NCBI GenBank assembly: GCA_949825065.1
Contig: OX463848.1
Coordinates: 31,703,841-31,767,840, forward strand
Reading direction: 5' to 3'
Source: Odontocerum albicorne
Taxonomy: Eukaryota; Arthropoda; Insecta; Trichoptera; Odontoceridae
Length of the DNA stretch: 64,000 nt
Positions 44,755 through 55,674 of this stretch are shown piece after piece. Below the pieces are notes generated by a model. The model was given only the letters and a program-made list of their open reading frames with translations, made no database searches and had not been told where the DNA came from. Both the position numbers and the translations under genes were made by a program. Position 1 is the first letter of the stretch. Each line of letters starts with the position of its first letter.

Positions 44755-45335
44755 TTAGGTGTTAACATAAAGTGTGTCCGTTTTTTTTTTTTTCAAATTT
44801 AAAAATGAGCACCAAAAGTAAAACAAAATGATAAAGGTTATTACGTCATTCGAAAGAAAATTTTCTGCTCTACAAGAAAGGGATCTTCATGAATAATATG
44901 GTTTAAGCGGTCCTCTTCGAAGTCCACTGATCGTCCAGAATGCTCCATGTCTTTCAGGTCAAAATTACCGTCATTGGAACGCAAAAACCATCGACGAGCT
45001 GTCCTTTAGTCACAGCATCTTCACCGTATATTTCGCAAATATCGCGAGCAGCTTTGGGAGCTTTATTCCCTCGATTGAACGCGAACAGAAGGAGATGTCG
45101 AAAATGCTTACTTTCGTCTACTTGACATTCCATTATGAAGGCTTGTAATCAAATAAAATAATATATATAACGTAAAAGCAAACACAATATCTTGTAACCT
45201 TAGTTTCTGGATGACCCTCGTAGAACAGAAAATTTTCTTTCGAATGACGTATAATTTTTACCATTTTGTTTTGACTTTTGGTGCTCATTTATAAATTGAA
45301 AAAAGAAAACGGACATAACTTATGTTAACACCCAA
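44755..45335 (-). mobile_element. Deleted mariner-type element, 581 bp, with TA target sites
   Basis: Inverted arms of ~115 bp begin TT(A/G)GGTGTTAACATAA at each end and continue to 'cgaaagaaaattttctg.tctac'. TA flanks both ends (44753-44754, 45336-45337). Between the arms the minus strand encodes a mariner N-terminus starting at an ATG (45134): 'MECQVDESKHFRHLLLFAFN' then 'RGNKAPKAARDICEIYGEDA', the helix-turn-helix block '-FR--LLFEF--G-KA-EA-R-IC--YGE'. After this the frame breaks and the catalytic domain is absent. Non-autonomous. Confidence 0.88.
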
Positions 45336-45355
45336 TACTATACATTGTAATATTT

Positions 45356-46720
45356 TGAAGCACGCTAACGAGTACGAGAGTAAGAGCTTAGTTAGATGAT
45401 TAAAAATAACATGAAACAATTCAAGTCAGAAACTTGAAAAAACAAAAACGCGGAATTTCTCAATGAACATAAGACTAAACTGAAAAAGAAAATTACTATT
45501 CCTCTTCAATGTTTATAAGCCAACAGCGCTTTGTGGATTGTCTCTGTGAAATTCATTGGGTGCCTGTCAATCCACAATGACTCTTGTTCAAGTTAATGCT
45601 GGGTGTATTGTTTGATTATAGTATTAAACTTTTTTCTACCATTCTTATATTTTTTCCTCTCGCACCTGAATTATTTTTATATTCTTAACACACATCTTTT
45701 GATGTTGAGATTGATATTGACTTTTGATTGTGCTTCAACTATGATTTATCATATTTATTTTTATTTCGTTTTTTAAGATTGGCGCTCGGTGTAGTGCGGT
45801 GCGGGCTGCTGTCTCGAAGCGGTCCCGAATCGTATTTGTAGCTGTGTATATTGTTAAATATTTATATTTTTTAAAGAGTTTTGAAGTGTCCACTTACATA
45901 TTTATATGTTGTTTTACTTGATTGTATATTTTTAATTGGTTTCAATGTAATTGTTTTAATTTTTTTTTACTAATATGGTAATGAATGAAACATTCCCTTT
46001 TTTTATTATTGTTGTGACGTACATTATATTATTGATTGAAGAAATAAATAAATACATTTCCTGGAAATCGTAAGAGGAGTGAAGAAATCCTTTTTAGTCA
46101 TTATCAAAGACCTAAAATATTCAAACAATCCTTTTGAATCTCACTCTTATATTGTGTCACACAAGCAAGGTGTCGTTTATCCTTTTCCTTCTTCCAACCC
46201 AGTGTCCTATCTCTAGATATAGGATACAAACACTTTGACATGTTCTCCCGCAGGAGTTGCCCGACCCACTTAGCTTTCCGCACAAACCAAGGTACACCAC
46301 ACCGCCTAGGAATGTCTATTAAGATTGTCTATTAAACTTGTCAACGTGGTGTTACATGACGCTGCATTCTATTGGGCTGCTCATTTATCGCATGTGAGAA
46401 ATAAATTTCGTAATCTTATTTGAAAGGGAATTTCTTGGAGCTTCTCTATTGAAAATATTGATTTATTTCATTAAATAAATAACTCTTTGTAAAAGTAAAT
46501 TGGTATTATTGAGCAGTTTACAATTTATGCACACTTCAAGCACTATTCTCTCGTTGTTAAAGTGTGGGTACTTATTAATTCATGACATTACAAAGAAACG
46601 TTGAGAGACTCATGGATTGGCCAAGTTCATAATGATAAAATCTCAAAACGGATGAATAAAGGTAAAACGTAATTACCCACCATCAAAATGAGAAAGTTAG
46701 AGGGCTTTGAATATATTTCA
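45356..46720. other. Mostly unassigned
   Basis: 46305-46408 is the second copy of the dispersed repeat at 42940-43035. 45780-45840 is briefly GC-rich, with no recognised product. Confidence 0.4.
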
Positions 46721-46721
46721 T

Positions 46722-46935
46722 TGTTGTTTTATACGTTCGTTGCTATAAAGTAGAATTTAGCGAGCTCATTGTCAAGTAGTAATTTCTTTCAACCAACCAG
46801 ACATATTTTAAAGAAGCCTGAGTGAAAAATTTACTGCGATCCATTTTGTATCTGGGTTCCAACAATAATCGACCCCGCAATCTCTGGTATGGAAGATATA
46901 CGTCTTACCAATTAAGCTATGTGAGTTGTCTAGTT
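46722..46935 (-). mobile_element. tRNA-derived SINE (family A)
   Basis: 'taatttctttcaaccaaccagacatattttaaagaagcct', then 'gttccaacaataatcgaccccgcaatc' (B-box side) and 'cgtcttaccaattaagctatgtgag' (A-box side), all complements of the SINE. Confidence 0.78.
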
Positions 46936-47124
46936 TTGATATAATGGGAATAGAAAAATATGATACCTTTTTCAAAGATTACCCCCCGCGTTGGGGAAAA
47001 AACGCAACTCCTAGGTTGAAGATCTTGTGGAATTGGTTTCCATATCTTTGTTAAGAACTGCTGTTTTAAAGGTCAAGACTAACATGATCATCGTAAATCT
47101 TTGAAGAAAAGTAGAAGTAGAAAA

Positions 47125-47265
47125 CTTGGCCTATTTGATAAGACATATGTCTCCTAATCCGGGGTTTTAAAAAAGGATCCCAGTCTGGTTTTCACTTAAG
47201 GCCTCTAACAACTTTCTGGTTGCTCCGAACAGGTTGTCACATGGAAAAACGCTTATCAGGTTTTA
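47125..47265 (+). mobile_element. tRNA-derived SINE (family A), internal deletion
   Basis: 'cttggcctatttgataagacatatgtctcctaatccgggg' joins directly to 'aaaaaaggatcccagtctggttttcacttaaggcctc', so part of the head is lost. The tail is eroded. Confidence 0.72.
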
Positions 47266-48240
47266 ATGTTGATATCGAAAGTTTCATACAATAATAATAA
47301 AAAAAAAACACCATGGAATGACGAGGGAGTCATCGACACCGAGGCCCAGCAACGAAGATGACGATAACACAAAACAATGACAGTATTATTGTGCAATTGT
47401 TCGTTAACACTAAACAGTGTCTGAGACAATAAGACTGTGTGCCACATAAACATTTTTATAGTAATCATTGAATTTGCAATAAAATTCTCCAAACTATCAT
47501 AATTTCTGAATTCTTTTTTGGGGTTTTAAGCGCGATGGAAAACTCATCTCGGGGCTTTTCTATTACCAATAAGATCACACCATTAGATGACGTCTTTCTG
47601 AACTTACATCGCGTTATCTCGCAATCGAAGTATCAATATTTCAATGAATCTCCTATATTTAGCACATGATTGTACACTCCTCTCGTTACTTATTTAATTT
47701 AAGTTTCGTGGTCACCACAACCTTGCTTTGATTTGGGCTTTTACGAGTACAATGGACGTGTTTTGAACTTAAACTATAATCATTGTACTGTATTACACTT
47801 TAGTTGTATACAGTACAACCGGTGGGGGGTTTATTGTCTTTAATATTTTAGATTTAATCTCTTCAAGCCATCTAGACATATGTTAAAAATAACTTAAGCT
47901 CAATATAGACTAGAATAATTTATTTGTTGGTCAAAATGTTGCTTAGTTACGAACCCCTTGGTTCGAAACTAGGCCACATTTTCTTCTTTATAGTTCGTCT
48001 CGTTTTTGAAGGTTGACATTCATCATGTATATCCTTACCTTTGAGACAGTAGGTCTAAACAAAGATATAGCACCACATTTAAACCACTTCTGGAAGATCT
48101 TCATCTAGGAGACCATCGTTCATCGTTTTTCCCTACAATATCAGTGCAAGGGTTTAATTTTTTTCTGTTCTTACTGTATCGTTACTAGACGGCTTCCATA
48201 GCCAAATTAGTAATATTTTCTATCCCGTATTAAATTTTCT
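47266..48240. other. Mostly unassigned; decayed SINE at 47784-47950
   Basis: 'ctgtattacactttagttgtatacagtacaacc' and 'ttagatttaatctcttcaagccatctagacatatgtt' resemble the SINE tail and mid-body on the minus strand. Confidence 0.45.
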
Positions 48241-48244
48241 TATA

Positions 48245-48425
48245 AACAGTTCAAAACGGCGGGCTTAATGCCATCAGACAATATCTTCCAATCAACCATA
48301 AAAAATGTTAACTTTAGTTAAAACACGACTGAAATCATTGAAAAAAAAGTAGATTTCAAACGGGAATCGAATCCGTAACTCCCAGATCAGAAGATACGCG
48401 TAGTATCAATAAATACATGGAAGTA
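48245..48425 (-). mobile_element. SINE with LINE-like 3' tail
   Basis: Minus strand. The head side has 'aaacgggaatcgaatccgtaactccc' (B-box complement). The tail side has 'ggcgggcttaatgccatcagacaatatcttccaatcaacca', the complement of the LINE 3' UTR tail seen at 8205-8265 (ttggttggaagatattgcc..aagcccgcc). Confidence 0.72.
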
Positions 48426-48529
48426 GTCGTATTATTATTTGATTCTGTCAAAAAAAAAATTGTTCACAAAAAAATTATGTTTTAACCGTATGAATTATGT
48501 AATTAATGTAAATGCTGATGCGTTAATTA

Positions 48530-48760
48530 CGGTGAAAAAGAGCACGTGGTTGTGGTAAGGACATGTTTAACAAATGAATGGCGAAAGACTGACTAAACAA
48601 ATGTTTAATGCAAGCTTGGTAAAAACTCAAGGAAATGGAAAGATTTGTATATGAAAGTGAATGAATGTGAAGTGTGTCGAAAGATGTGTATTGCAAAAGG
48701 AAAGTTTGGTACTCTGTTCTCTTTATCTACTTTGATGGAAAATAGCGTGGTATGTAAATA
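48530..48760 (+). mobile_element. RTE-like LINE remnant
   Basis: 'GHV' and 'QMNGERLTKQMFNASLV' (the WFGHV-RM-DERL-K---..V block), then 'gtttggtactctgttctctttatctact', the shared 3' segment. Confidence 0.6.
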
Positions 48761-49244
48761 CGCATATAAATACCACTTTCGTGGTATTATGCATCTGCTT
48801 TTTTAAATAAATTTTATCACGAACGGGTTAAGATTTAAAAATCTGTAAAACAAATACTCAATGTTTTTCCAAGTTTTGTTTATTTTAGTTGAAATATTTC
48901 GTTTGTTTTTTCTAACAATATTTGTTTGCAAAATATATACGAATATTTACGTGTGCATGCGGGCGAGCGCTCATATTTGAATGTGTGTTTGGATGCTATG
49001 TGTATATGTGAATATGTATTTTATTACTTTTAATTTCACACAATAAGTTTTGTCAGGTTTATCATACATTGATTAAGTATGTTTTACTGGTTTGTTCACA
49101 TTTATTTAAAGAAATTGGTGTCCTCCGTTATCTAGTTGATAAAATGGTTAACTTTAGTTGTACTTATTGTATATTTTAATTTAATCCCATACTAAGGGAT
49201 TTCATAAAAATATAATTACAAATTAATGTATATTATGATTAACG
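48761..49244. other. AT-rich, unassigned
   Basis: No gene recognised. Confidence 0.35.
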
Positions 49245-49400
49245 AGAAACATGGTCGCGCGGTTACGCACTGGACTTCCGAACGGAAGGTCGCCGTGCTA
49301 CTCCCCTCGATTGACACATGAGCTTTTTCTGTCTACAATTCGGGGTTACAAGGATACTTATGACTAAGGTCATATCTTTTCTTATTAAAAAATAATAAAA
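49245..49400 (+). mobile_element. tRNA-derived SINE (family B)
   Basis: 'catggtcgcgcggttacgcactggacttcc' and 'gccgtgctactcccctc', then 'gtctacaattcggggttacaaggatacttatgactaaggtcatatct', paralleling 37300-37475. The B box is eroded. Confidence 0.7.
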
Positions 49401-50631
49401 AATCGTATCAAATTATTGTATCCTATTAAAATATTTGAACTTATTAGAAATCGATTTAAGAATACTGATGTCCAAAACAAACTCTTATTGAATCTTAAAA
49501 ACGACGCAAGTTTCACTTTGCGGTGTCAGGTTAATAAAATAAATAAAACACATATTTTAGAATTTAATTTAAGTCTTAACTTAAATTAAGTCTTAACATT
49601 ATAAATAACCAAGTTAATTTCAATTATAGTCCTCTGCTATATATGTTACCCGTTCAAAACCATTCTTTCAATGCATACCTACTCCTCTCCCCCTCTCCTG
49701 CTAACAAGAATTAGAAGAAAAAAATAGATTCATAATTTAGTTCATCTTCATCTGACGAGAAGGATTGAGGTCTTTGAAATCGGCAGTGAACTAAAATAAA
49801 AGTGTTGAACATATAATAAAAAATAAGCGTTTTATTTTAAAAGTTACAACGAACTTGTTTTAAATAATTGACTCTTCGTAAGGATCAAATTTAAAATATT
49901 AATATTTCTATAAGATACCAAATATTATAAAACAACCCTTTAGAAATAATCTGTTCTAGAGAGTCCCCATTCGTGTTATCCGCGTCTGAAAAACGTTTAT
50001 TACGAGTTAGGAAAACAACCTTTTAAAAGACGAACGTGACCTATTCCATCCAATTTATCAGAATATGGTATCTTTAATCCTCTAGCCCGGAGCTTAAACA
50101 CTTTTCTTGAGAACTTTCAATCTCCCGCGAAGGTCTGAAAGTTCCGATCTCTCGCCTCCATCCCCTTGCAGGCCTCCAGGCAGGAAACAATCAGGTTCAC
50201 CATCGGGATTATTGTTCTTTTGATTACCTTATACGTGTCAAACTTGGATTATGATACAATCTGATGTTTGATTTAGAACAGAAGCCTTTTGAACTAAATT
50301 AATAAATCTATTACATGAAGTGATATCAAATCTTTGAATTTGTAAGCTTAAAATCAGTATCTAAATTTATATAAATAAATTAATATAGGTTTATAGATAG
50401 CAAGAGTATGAACATATATCTCTTGAAAGAGCATATACATATATTTCAAGGTAATGGAAAAGAAAATACATTTAAGCTAGAATATATCAAAATATCTGGG
50501 CATATGGTATGTTATATCATCCCCCAGTCGAGATACGCCCCCACCAACAGAGGGTGAGCCCAGCCGCAAGGACATCATATATTTATCAGCCCACATTTTT
50601 GTACATGTAACCTGAAAAACCAAAGAATAAA
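49401..50631. other. Unassigned
   Basis: 50518-50580 resembles 51240-51310 in the same orientation ('gagatacgcccccaccaacagagggtgagc' versus 'agatacacccctgccattaggaggacgagc'), a dispersed repeat of unknown family. Confidence 0.4.
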
Positions 50632-50793
50632 TGAATAGTTGAATTAAAATAGGCACTAAGTACCAAAAAAAAAACAAAAAAAAGGAAGTATGCAGTTTCG
50701 TTCTATATGTCATATATTATATAACGAAACTGCATACTTAGTTTTTTTTGTTTTTTTTTTGGTACTTAGTGCCTATTTTAATTCAACCATTCA
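50632..50793. repeat. 71-bp-arm palindrome
   Basis: Left arm 50632-50702 ('..aggcactaagtaccaaaa..gtatgcagtttcgtt') and its near-exact complement 50723-50793 surround a 20-base AT loop. A long hairpin with few mismatches; possibly a foldback duplication. Confidence 0.88.
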
Positions 50794-50884
50794 AATATAA
50801 TAAATGTGCAGTTCATACAAAAATACAGTCAATACAATAATAGGTTTACAGATAAAAAAAATAGTATTCAAATATACACGTATG

Positions 50885-51185
50885 TCCCGTAGTCACACAT
50901 ATTGTTATGTGTAGTGTGCAACCCAAGTTTCATCTCCAGTAACGATGGAGCGGAGAAATTCATCTCCATGGAGTTTGCAGCGCCTCAAAAACTCTTGCCC
51001 GGCATTATTTATTTCGCACTTGGCGGGAGATTGGATTGACATTTTTTACGAAACGTGTTGTCGCGTCGACACTTCTCAACGTACTGACCTCGAACCAGTC
51101 TCGTTGCGGAGGGGAAGGGTCAGGCTACACGGAAGTGTAGCCAACATGTCGAAAATAAAATTCATCCGGTCGTGAGAGCCTCAGT
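50885..51185 (-). pseudogene. Mariner-type transposase fragment
   Basis: On the minus strand 50893-51000 reads 'GQEFLRRCKLHGDEFLRSIV' followed by 'TGDETWVAHYT'. The TGDETWV block is the region of the first catalytic aspartate in mariner transposases ('-FL-R----D--FL--IVTGDETWV-HY'). The frame stops soon after, and the upstream sequence to 51185 is decayed. No TIRs are identified. Confidence 0.75.
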
Positions 51186-51530
51186 ACACTTACTTTCTGG
51201 ATACGCCTAGTATGTTAAGGTAAAGGAAAAGAAAACATATTCATCAACCAAGATACACCCCTGCCATTAGGAGGACGAGCTCGTCCGTAAGAACGCCCTA
51301 TGTTTTTCATCTCATAATTTTGAACTAAGGAATCGGATTTTCAGAGTGGTCACCATATTTGATTGTTATATCACCATTGTGAATTTTTAAAAAACATTCG
51401 ACTCACTATATCGTTGTTATATATTGTAAATATCTTTCTTTAGGTTTGTATCGTATTTTTTCCATTTGCGACGGTTAAAAACATGAAGCATAAAATAAAG
51501 TTTTGTTCTATCTTCTTTTTTTGTTTAACC

Positions 51531-51713
51531 TGGCGAGTTTATTGCCATGTGGCAATCTCTTCCAACTAACCAGAAATATGTTTTTATAGGACCTAAGTGC
51601 TTACCAGACTAGAATCCTATTTAAAAAAATCTTGGTTTCAGCGGGGATCGAACCCGCAACCTCCGGATCGGCTGACAAGCTTCTTACCCTCAGGCCACGG
51701 AGGTCGTCATAAG
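51531..51713 (-). mobile_element. tRNA-derived SINE (family A), well preserved head
   Basis: The right end is the complement of 'gacctccgtggcctgagggtaag'. The B box (complement of 'ggggatcgaacccgcaac') is an exact GGTTCGA(T)CC-type match. The tail side has 'gtggcaatctcttccaactaaccagaaatatg'. Confidence 0.85.
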
Positions 51714-52240
51714 TAATAAAAAAACTACTTTTGCAATTTGTGACAGGCATTGCATTTAGGGCATGGAGCTTTAGAGCATGCAGTCTGTCTGCGTGTTCTC
51801 TTTCCATCGGGTCTCTAAAAGTAACACAATTTGTTCTTAGTTCTACACCAATTAACTGAATCTACTGCTGTCGCTTCTTATTATGCTTAACATGTGTTTG
51901 ATCATGTTATGTATTACGTTCCTTAATTTCTACTGCTGATAATATAATCTTATGTATTTTCATTATCATATATAATAACAAAGTAAATGTTTAAAGAAAT
52001 ATGACATACTTTAATAATATATAAAACAAATTTTTCCTCTTCATCCAAAATGGTAAATTTCTGTTTAAATACAGGAGAACTGCTGCCGCTTAAACTAAGG
52101 GTACGAACCCAGTTTTATTGACAGATTAAAAATACTTTTTTTAAAAGTTGAGTGCAACGATAAAGAGGTCTATTATGTTGACAATTTTTCTGCATCTTTA
52201 AATATTTAGAAAAACAAATTTGGTAATTAAGTCGCTAACT
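51714..52240. other. Unassigned
   Basis: 52080-52140 resembles 33640-33700 (dispersed repeat). Confidence 0.35.
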
Positions 52241-52244
52241 AAAT

Positions 52245-52420
52245 GAAGACAAACTACATAGAAATCTTTGTAGATCTTCTGATATGTGATAGTAATACTT
52301 TAGCTGGAGTTTAGTGCATGTGTAAAGTGCTAATTTAAGATTTCCCGAAATGGGATGTCTTCAAGCGCTTCTTAAAACTGCATACGCCAACCATACATCT
52401 AATACCTTGAGCAGATAAAG
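52245..52420 (-). repeat. Single unit related to 33890-34400
   Basis: 'gtagatcttctgatatgtgatagtaat', 'gtcttcaagcgcttcttaaaactgcatacgcc' and 'ccatacatctaata' match the tandem unit at 33890-34400. Confidence 0.55.
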
Positions 52421-52583
52421 AGTGATCTAATTAAAATATTACTCGAAAAAAACGAAAGTTAAACAAAATAAAGCTAATCAATTAATTTATTATTATGTTG
52501 TTTATAGTTAAGGCATTAACGTTGTGGAGGTTTAAAGACATTGTAATTTATTTTTAACAAACACTGTTTATTCCACTTTTTTA

Positions 52584-52629
52584 TGACGGTATAACCCTAC
52601 CGGTTTCAAGGCTTTCACCTCATCTTCAG
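52584..52629 (-). ncRNA. Hammerhead-like core, minus PLE copy
   Basis: CTGAAGA, a short hairpin (GAGG..CCTT), GAAA, CGGTA..TACCG stem, then GTCA. GUC is the best hammerhead cleavage triplet. Identical to the core in the plus copy. The position-10.1 pairing and stem I look weak. Confidence 0.45.
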
Positions 52630-52681
52630 GGGAGCGTAAACAAGACTAAATGCTGTTCGGACTGGTACCGATATAGACACT

Positions 52682-53462
52682 TCAACGGATGGAGGCGGGA
52701 GGGGTGAGAGGAAGGCTAGGTATAATTTCGGCCAAGAGCGGGGAGATTTTGGGGAGATAACTATTCAACAGATGCTCTGATCGGTGTACCGACTTAGAAA
52801 TTTCTAGGGCCTCTAGTCTGTCCAATCTATTTCCGTTGCCGCTAATATGTAAGAATTTGGCATCATCGATAGAAAAAGTATGATTCTCACGGTGACAATG
52901 ATTAGCCATTTCAGAATAAATTAGAGGATTTGTTAAAGCAGATTGGTGTTCACGAAATCTCTTTCCAAAAGATTTTCCTGTCTTTCCTATATAGAAATTA
53001 TCACAGTCAGCACATAAAAGTTTATACACACCGCTGTTGTTAAGTATTCCATTTTTGCCTTTCCCATTAAATAAGAGTTTCCGGAGATTAAAGTTAGTGT
53101 AAAAAGCTGGCTTTATGTGACTTGGAATATTTTTGGTTATTTCATTTGATATATTTTTTATAAATAGGACTTTGCTCCATTTATAGGTATGCTTATAGGT
53201 GTCGTTAAATATATAGTCTTTTATAAGTTTCTTTTTTGTTTTGTTTTTTAAAAGTGAATCAATGAGGCTTCCAGGATAGCCATTATTTGTAGCAATTTTT
53301 TTGATGGTTATTAATTCCTTTTTAAATTTGTCGTCGGTTAATGGGACACTGAGCAATCTATGAAGCATACAGTTAAAGGCGGCGAATTTATGATTATTAG
53401 GATGGTTAGAAGTTGCTGGTATTATAGAGTCTGAATAAGTATTTTTCCTATATATATCAAAG
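52682..53462 (-). pseudogene. PLE linker and GIY-YIG endonuclease domain
   Basis: C-terminal part of the PLE protein on the minus strand. The linker reads from 'FDIYRKNTYSDSIIPATSNH' through a basic region. The GIY-YIG domain follows with 'GVYKLLCADCDNFYIGKTGK' and 'RFREHQSAL', then the Cys/His-containing 'MANHCHRENHTFSIDDAKFL'. It cuts target DNA to prime reverse transcription in PLEs. The frame is open to the stop near 52682, but it is separated from the RT by a one-base insertion in an A-run (complement of 53474-53480), so full-length protein cannot be made from this copy. Start within a larger frame, so no true initiation codon here. Confidence 0.9.
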
Positions 53463-54641
53463 TCAAATGTGCCTTTTTTTCCGAGATAATGTTAGGTCCA
53501 AGAAATTTAATTTTCCGTCCTGTTCTGTTTCTAATGTAAATTTTATAAAACTTTCTATAGAATTTAAATATTTAAGAAAATGGTGTAATTGTCTATCGGT
53601 ACCCGTCCAAACACAAAGAATGTCATCTGCATACCTAAACCAGCACAAAACATTTTTGGTTAGCTTAAACTTACTCCTAAAGATACATTTTTCAAAATAG
53701 TTCATAAATATTTCACTGAGAAGGGGAGACAACGGTGAGCCAATAGCTAAACCATTCGTTTGTTTATATATTTTATTGTTGAAGTTAAAATAATTTTGTT
53801 TGATGCATAAGTCCATCAGTGAAATCAATTCCGAATTTTTAACAAGGTCCTTACTTTTGTCATTTATGATATTTTTTGCGAGCTCTAAGGATCTCCAACC
53901 TGGTATGCTTGGATATAGGTTAGTGACATCAAAGGATACCAGTTTTGCATTATGAGGCATTTCTATGTTTTTTAATTTATCAATTAATTCCAATGAGTTT
54001 TTGATTGAGTATTCAGCTTTAAATTGGGTAAGATTATAAAACTGTTCTTTGACAAACTTACATATTTTATAGGTTGGTGCCTGGTTATATGAGACTACAG
54101 GTCTTATAGGTATATTGTTTTTGTGTAATTTGGCTAAGCCATATAATTGCGGTATTTGTGGATTCATTATACACAAATTCTTTTTAAAATTTTGGTTCAT
54201 GATGGAGCTACAATTTTTAAGGACGGATTTTACTTTAGTCTGCAGAGAATTTAAAGGGCTGGTTTTTATTACTTGAAATTTATTGTTATTCAGAAATTCT
54301 AGGACTTTTTCTTCATAATCCTTTCTATGAAATATAACTATTGATTCACCTTTGTCTGCCTTGGTTTATGTTAAATTATTATCTTTCAAAGTCTTTTTGA
54401 TGTTCATGGCCGTGGCTAGTTCCTTCCGGGCGATGTTATTCACTTGACACATGGCGATGGATTTCTTGATGTCGGCTGCACACTTGTATTGCACATTTTT
54501 GTCCTCATTACGAAGTAGTGCAACAGCGTCCACAGCGAGCTGCTCTATTTGGTTGGGAACATTTTTTTGAATTAGGGAATATTTGAGCCCTTTTGACCAA
54601 AGGTCCAGTTCTTCATCCCTAAATTTATGGTTCGATAGGTT
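53463..54641 (-). pseudogene. PLE reverse transcriptase (broken)
   Basis: Telomerase-related RT of Penelope elements. From the 5' side the minus strand reads 'NLSNHKFRDEELDLWSKGLK', then 'TKADKGESIVIFHRKDYEEK'; an in-frame TAA at 54366-54368 lies just before TKADKG. The frame then runs open with 'PQIPQLYGLAKLHKNNIPIR', motif A 'LVSFDVTNLYPSIP', motif B 'TNGLAIGSPLSPLLSEIFMN' and the catalytic 'FRYADDILCVW' (YADD). It stops at 53463-53465 because A7 replaces the A6 of the sister copy. The N-terminal ~100 residues expected of a PLE are missing (5' truncation). Confidence 0.9.
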
Positions 54642-54650
54642 AAATATTTA

Positions 54651-55532
54651 AATTCTATAGAAAGTTTTATAAAATTTACATTAGAAACAGAACAGGACGG
54701 AAAATTAAATTTCTTGGACCTAACATTATCTCGGAAAAAAGGCACATTTGACTTTGATATATATAGGAAAAATACTTATTCAGACTCTATAATACCAGCA
54801 ACTTCTAACCATCCTAATAATCATAAATTCGCCGCCTTTAACTGTATGCTTCATAGATTGCTCAGTGTCCCATTAACCGACGACAAATTTAAAAAGGAAT
54901 TAATAACCATAAAAAAAATTGCTACAAATAATGGCTATCCTGGAAGCCTCATTGATTCACTTTTAAAAAACAAAACAAAAAAGAAACTTATAAAAGACTA
55001 TATATTTAACGACACCTATAAGCATACCTATAAATGGAGCAAAGTCCTATTTATAAAAAATATATCAAATGAAATAACCAAAAATATTCCAAGTCACATA
55101 AAGCCAGCTTTTTACACTAACTTTAATCTCCGGAAACTCTTATTTAATGGGAAAGGCAAAAATGGAATACTTAACAACAGCGGTGTGTATAAACTTTTAT
55201 GTGCTGACTGTGATAATTTCTATATAGGAAAGACAGGAAGATCTTTTGAAAAGAGATTTCGTGAACACCAATCTGCTTTAACAAATCCTCTAATTTATTC
55301 TGAAATGGCTAATCATTGTCACCGTGAGAATCATACTTTTTCTATCGATGATGCCAAATTCTTACATATTAGCGGCAACGGAAATAGATTGGACAGACTA
55401 GAGGCCCTAGAAATTTCTAAGTCGGTACACCGATCAGAGCATCTGTTGAATAGTTATCTCCCCAAAATCTCCCCGCTCTTGGCCGAAATTATACCTAGCC
55501 TTCCTCTCACCCCTCCCGCCTCCATCCGTTGA
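54651..55532 (+). pseudogene. PLE RT end, linker and GIY-YIG domain (plus copy)
   Basis: Begins in the last part of the RT ('NSIESFIKFTLETEQDGKLN') and runs open through 'LSRKKGTFDFDIYRKNTYSD', where the A6 tract keeps the frame, to the GIY-YIG domain ('FYIGKTGRSFEKRFREHQSA') and a stop at 55530-55532. Only Lys/Arg and Gly/Glu changes distinguish its endonuclease from the minus copy. There is no start codon and no catalytic RT core, so it is a 5'-truncated copy. Confidence 0.9.
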
Positions 55533-55584
55533 AGTGTCTATATCGGTACCAGTCCGAACAGCATTTAGTCTTGTTTACGCTCCC

Positions 55585-55630
55585 CTGAAGATGAGGTGAA
55601 AGCCTTGAAACCGGTAGGGTTATACCGTCA
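55585..55630 (+). ncRNA. Hammerhead-like core, plus PLE copy
   Basis: CTGAAGA at 55585-55591, hairpin GAGG/CCTT, GAAA at 55606-55609, stem CGGTA/TACCG, then GTCA ending at 55630. The order matches a type I hammerhead with a closed stem III. Hammerheads are known in PLE terminal repeats. Activity not shown. Confidence 0.45.
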
Positions 55631-55674
55631 TAAAAAAGTGGAATAAACAGTGTTTGTTAAAAATAAATTACAAT

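Larger units (their letters stand above)
52496..55674. mobile_element. Head-to-head dimer of a Penelope-like element
   Basis: A longer minus-strand copy (54641 down to 52496) and a shorter plus-strand copy (about 54642-55674) are joined at their truncated 5' sides, so the 3' ends point outward. The two shared coding parts differ at very few bases (two amino-acid changes in ~230). The unit is flanked by a 12-bp direct repeat AATTTATTATTA (52484-52495, 55675-55686), consistent with one integration event. RT and GIY-YIG domains identify a canonical animal PLE. The left end keeps ~40 bp more of the terminal repeat than the right. Confidence 0.9.

Noticed and set aside
51630..51713. tRNA gene on the minus strand with a very good B box
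   Set aside because: Continues into the standard SINE body and tail; a SINE head.
53467..53700. 77-codon plus-strand frame
   Set aside because: Antisense shadow of the PLE reverse transcriptase.
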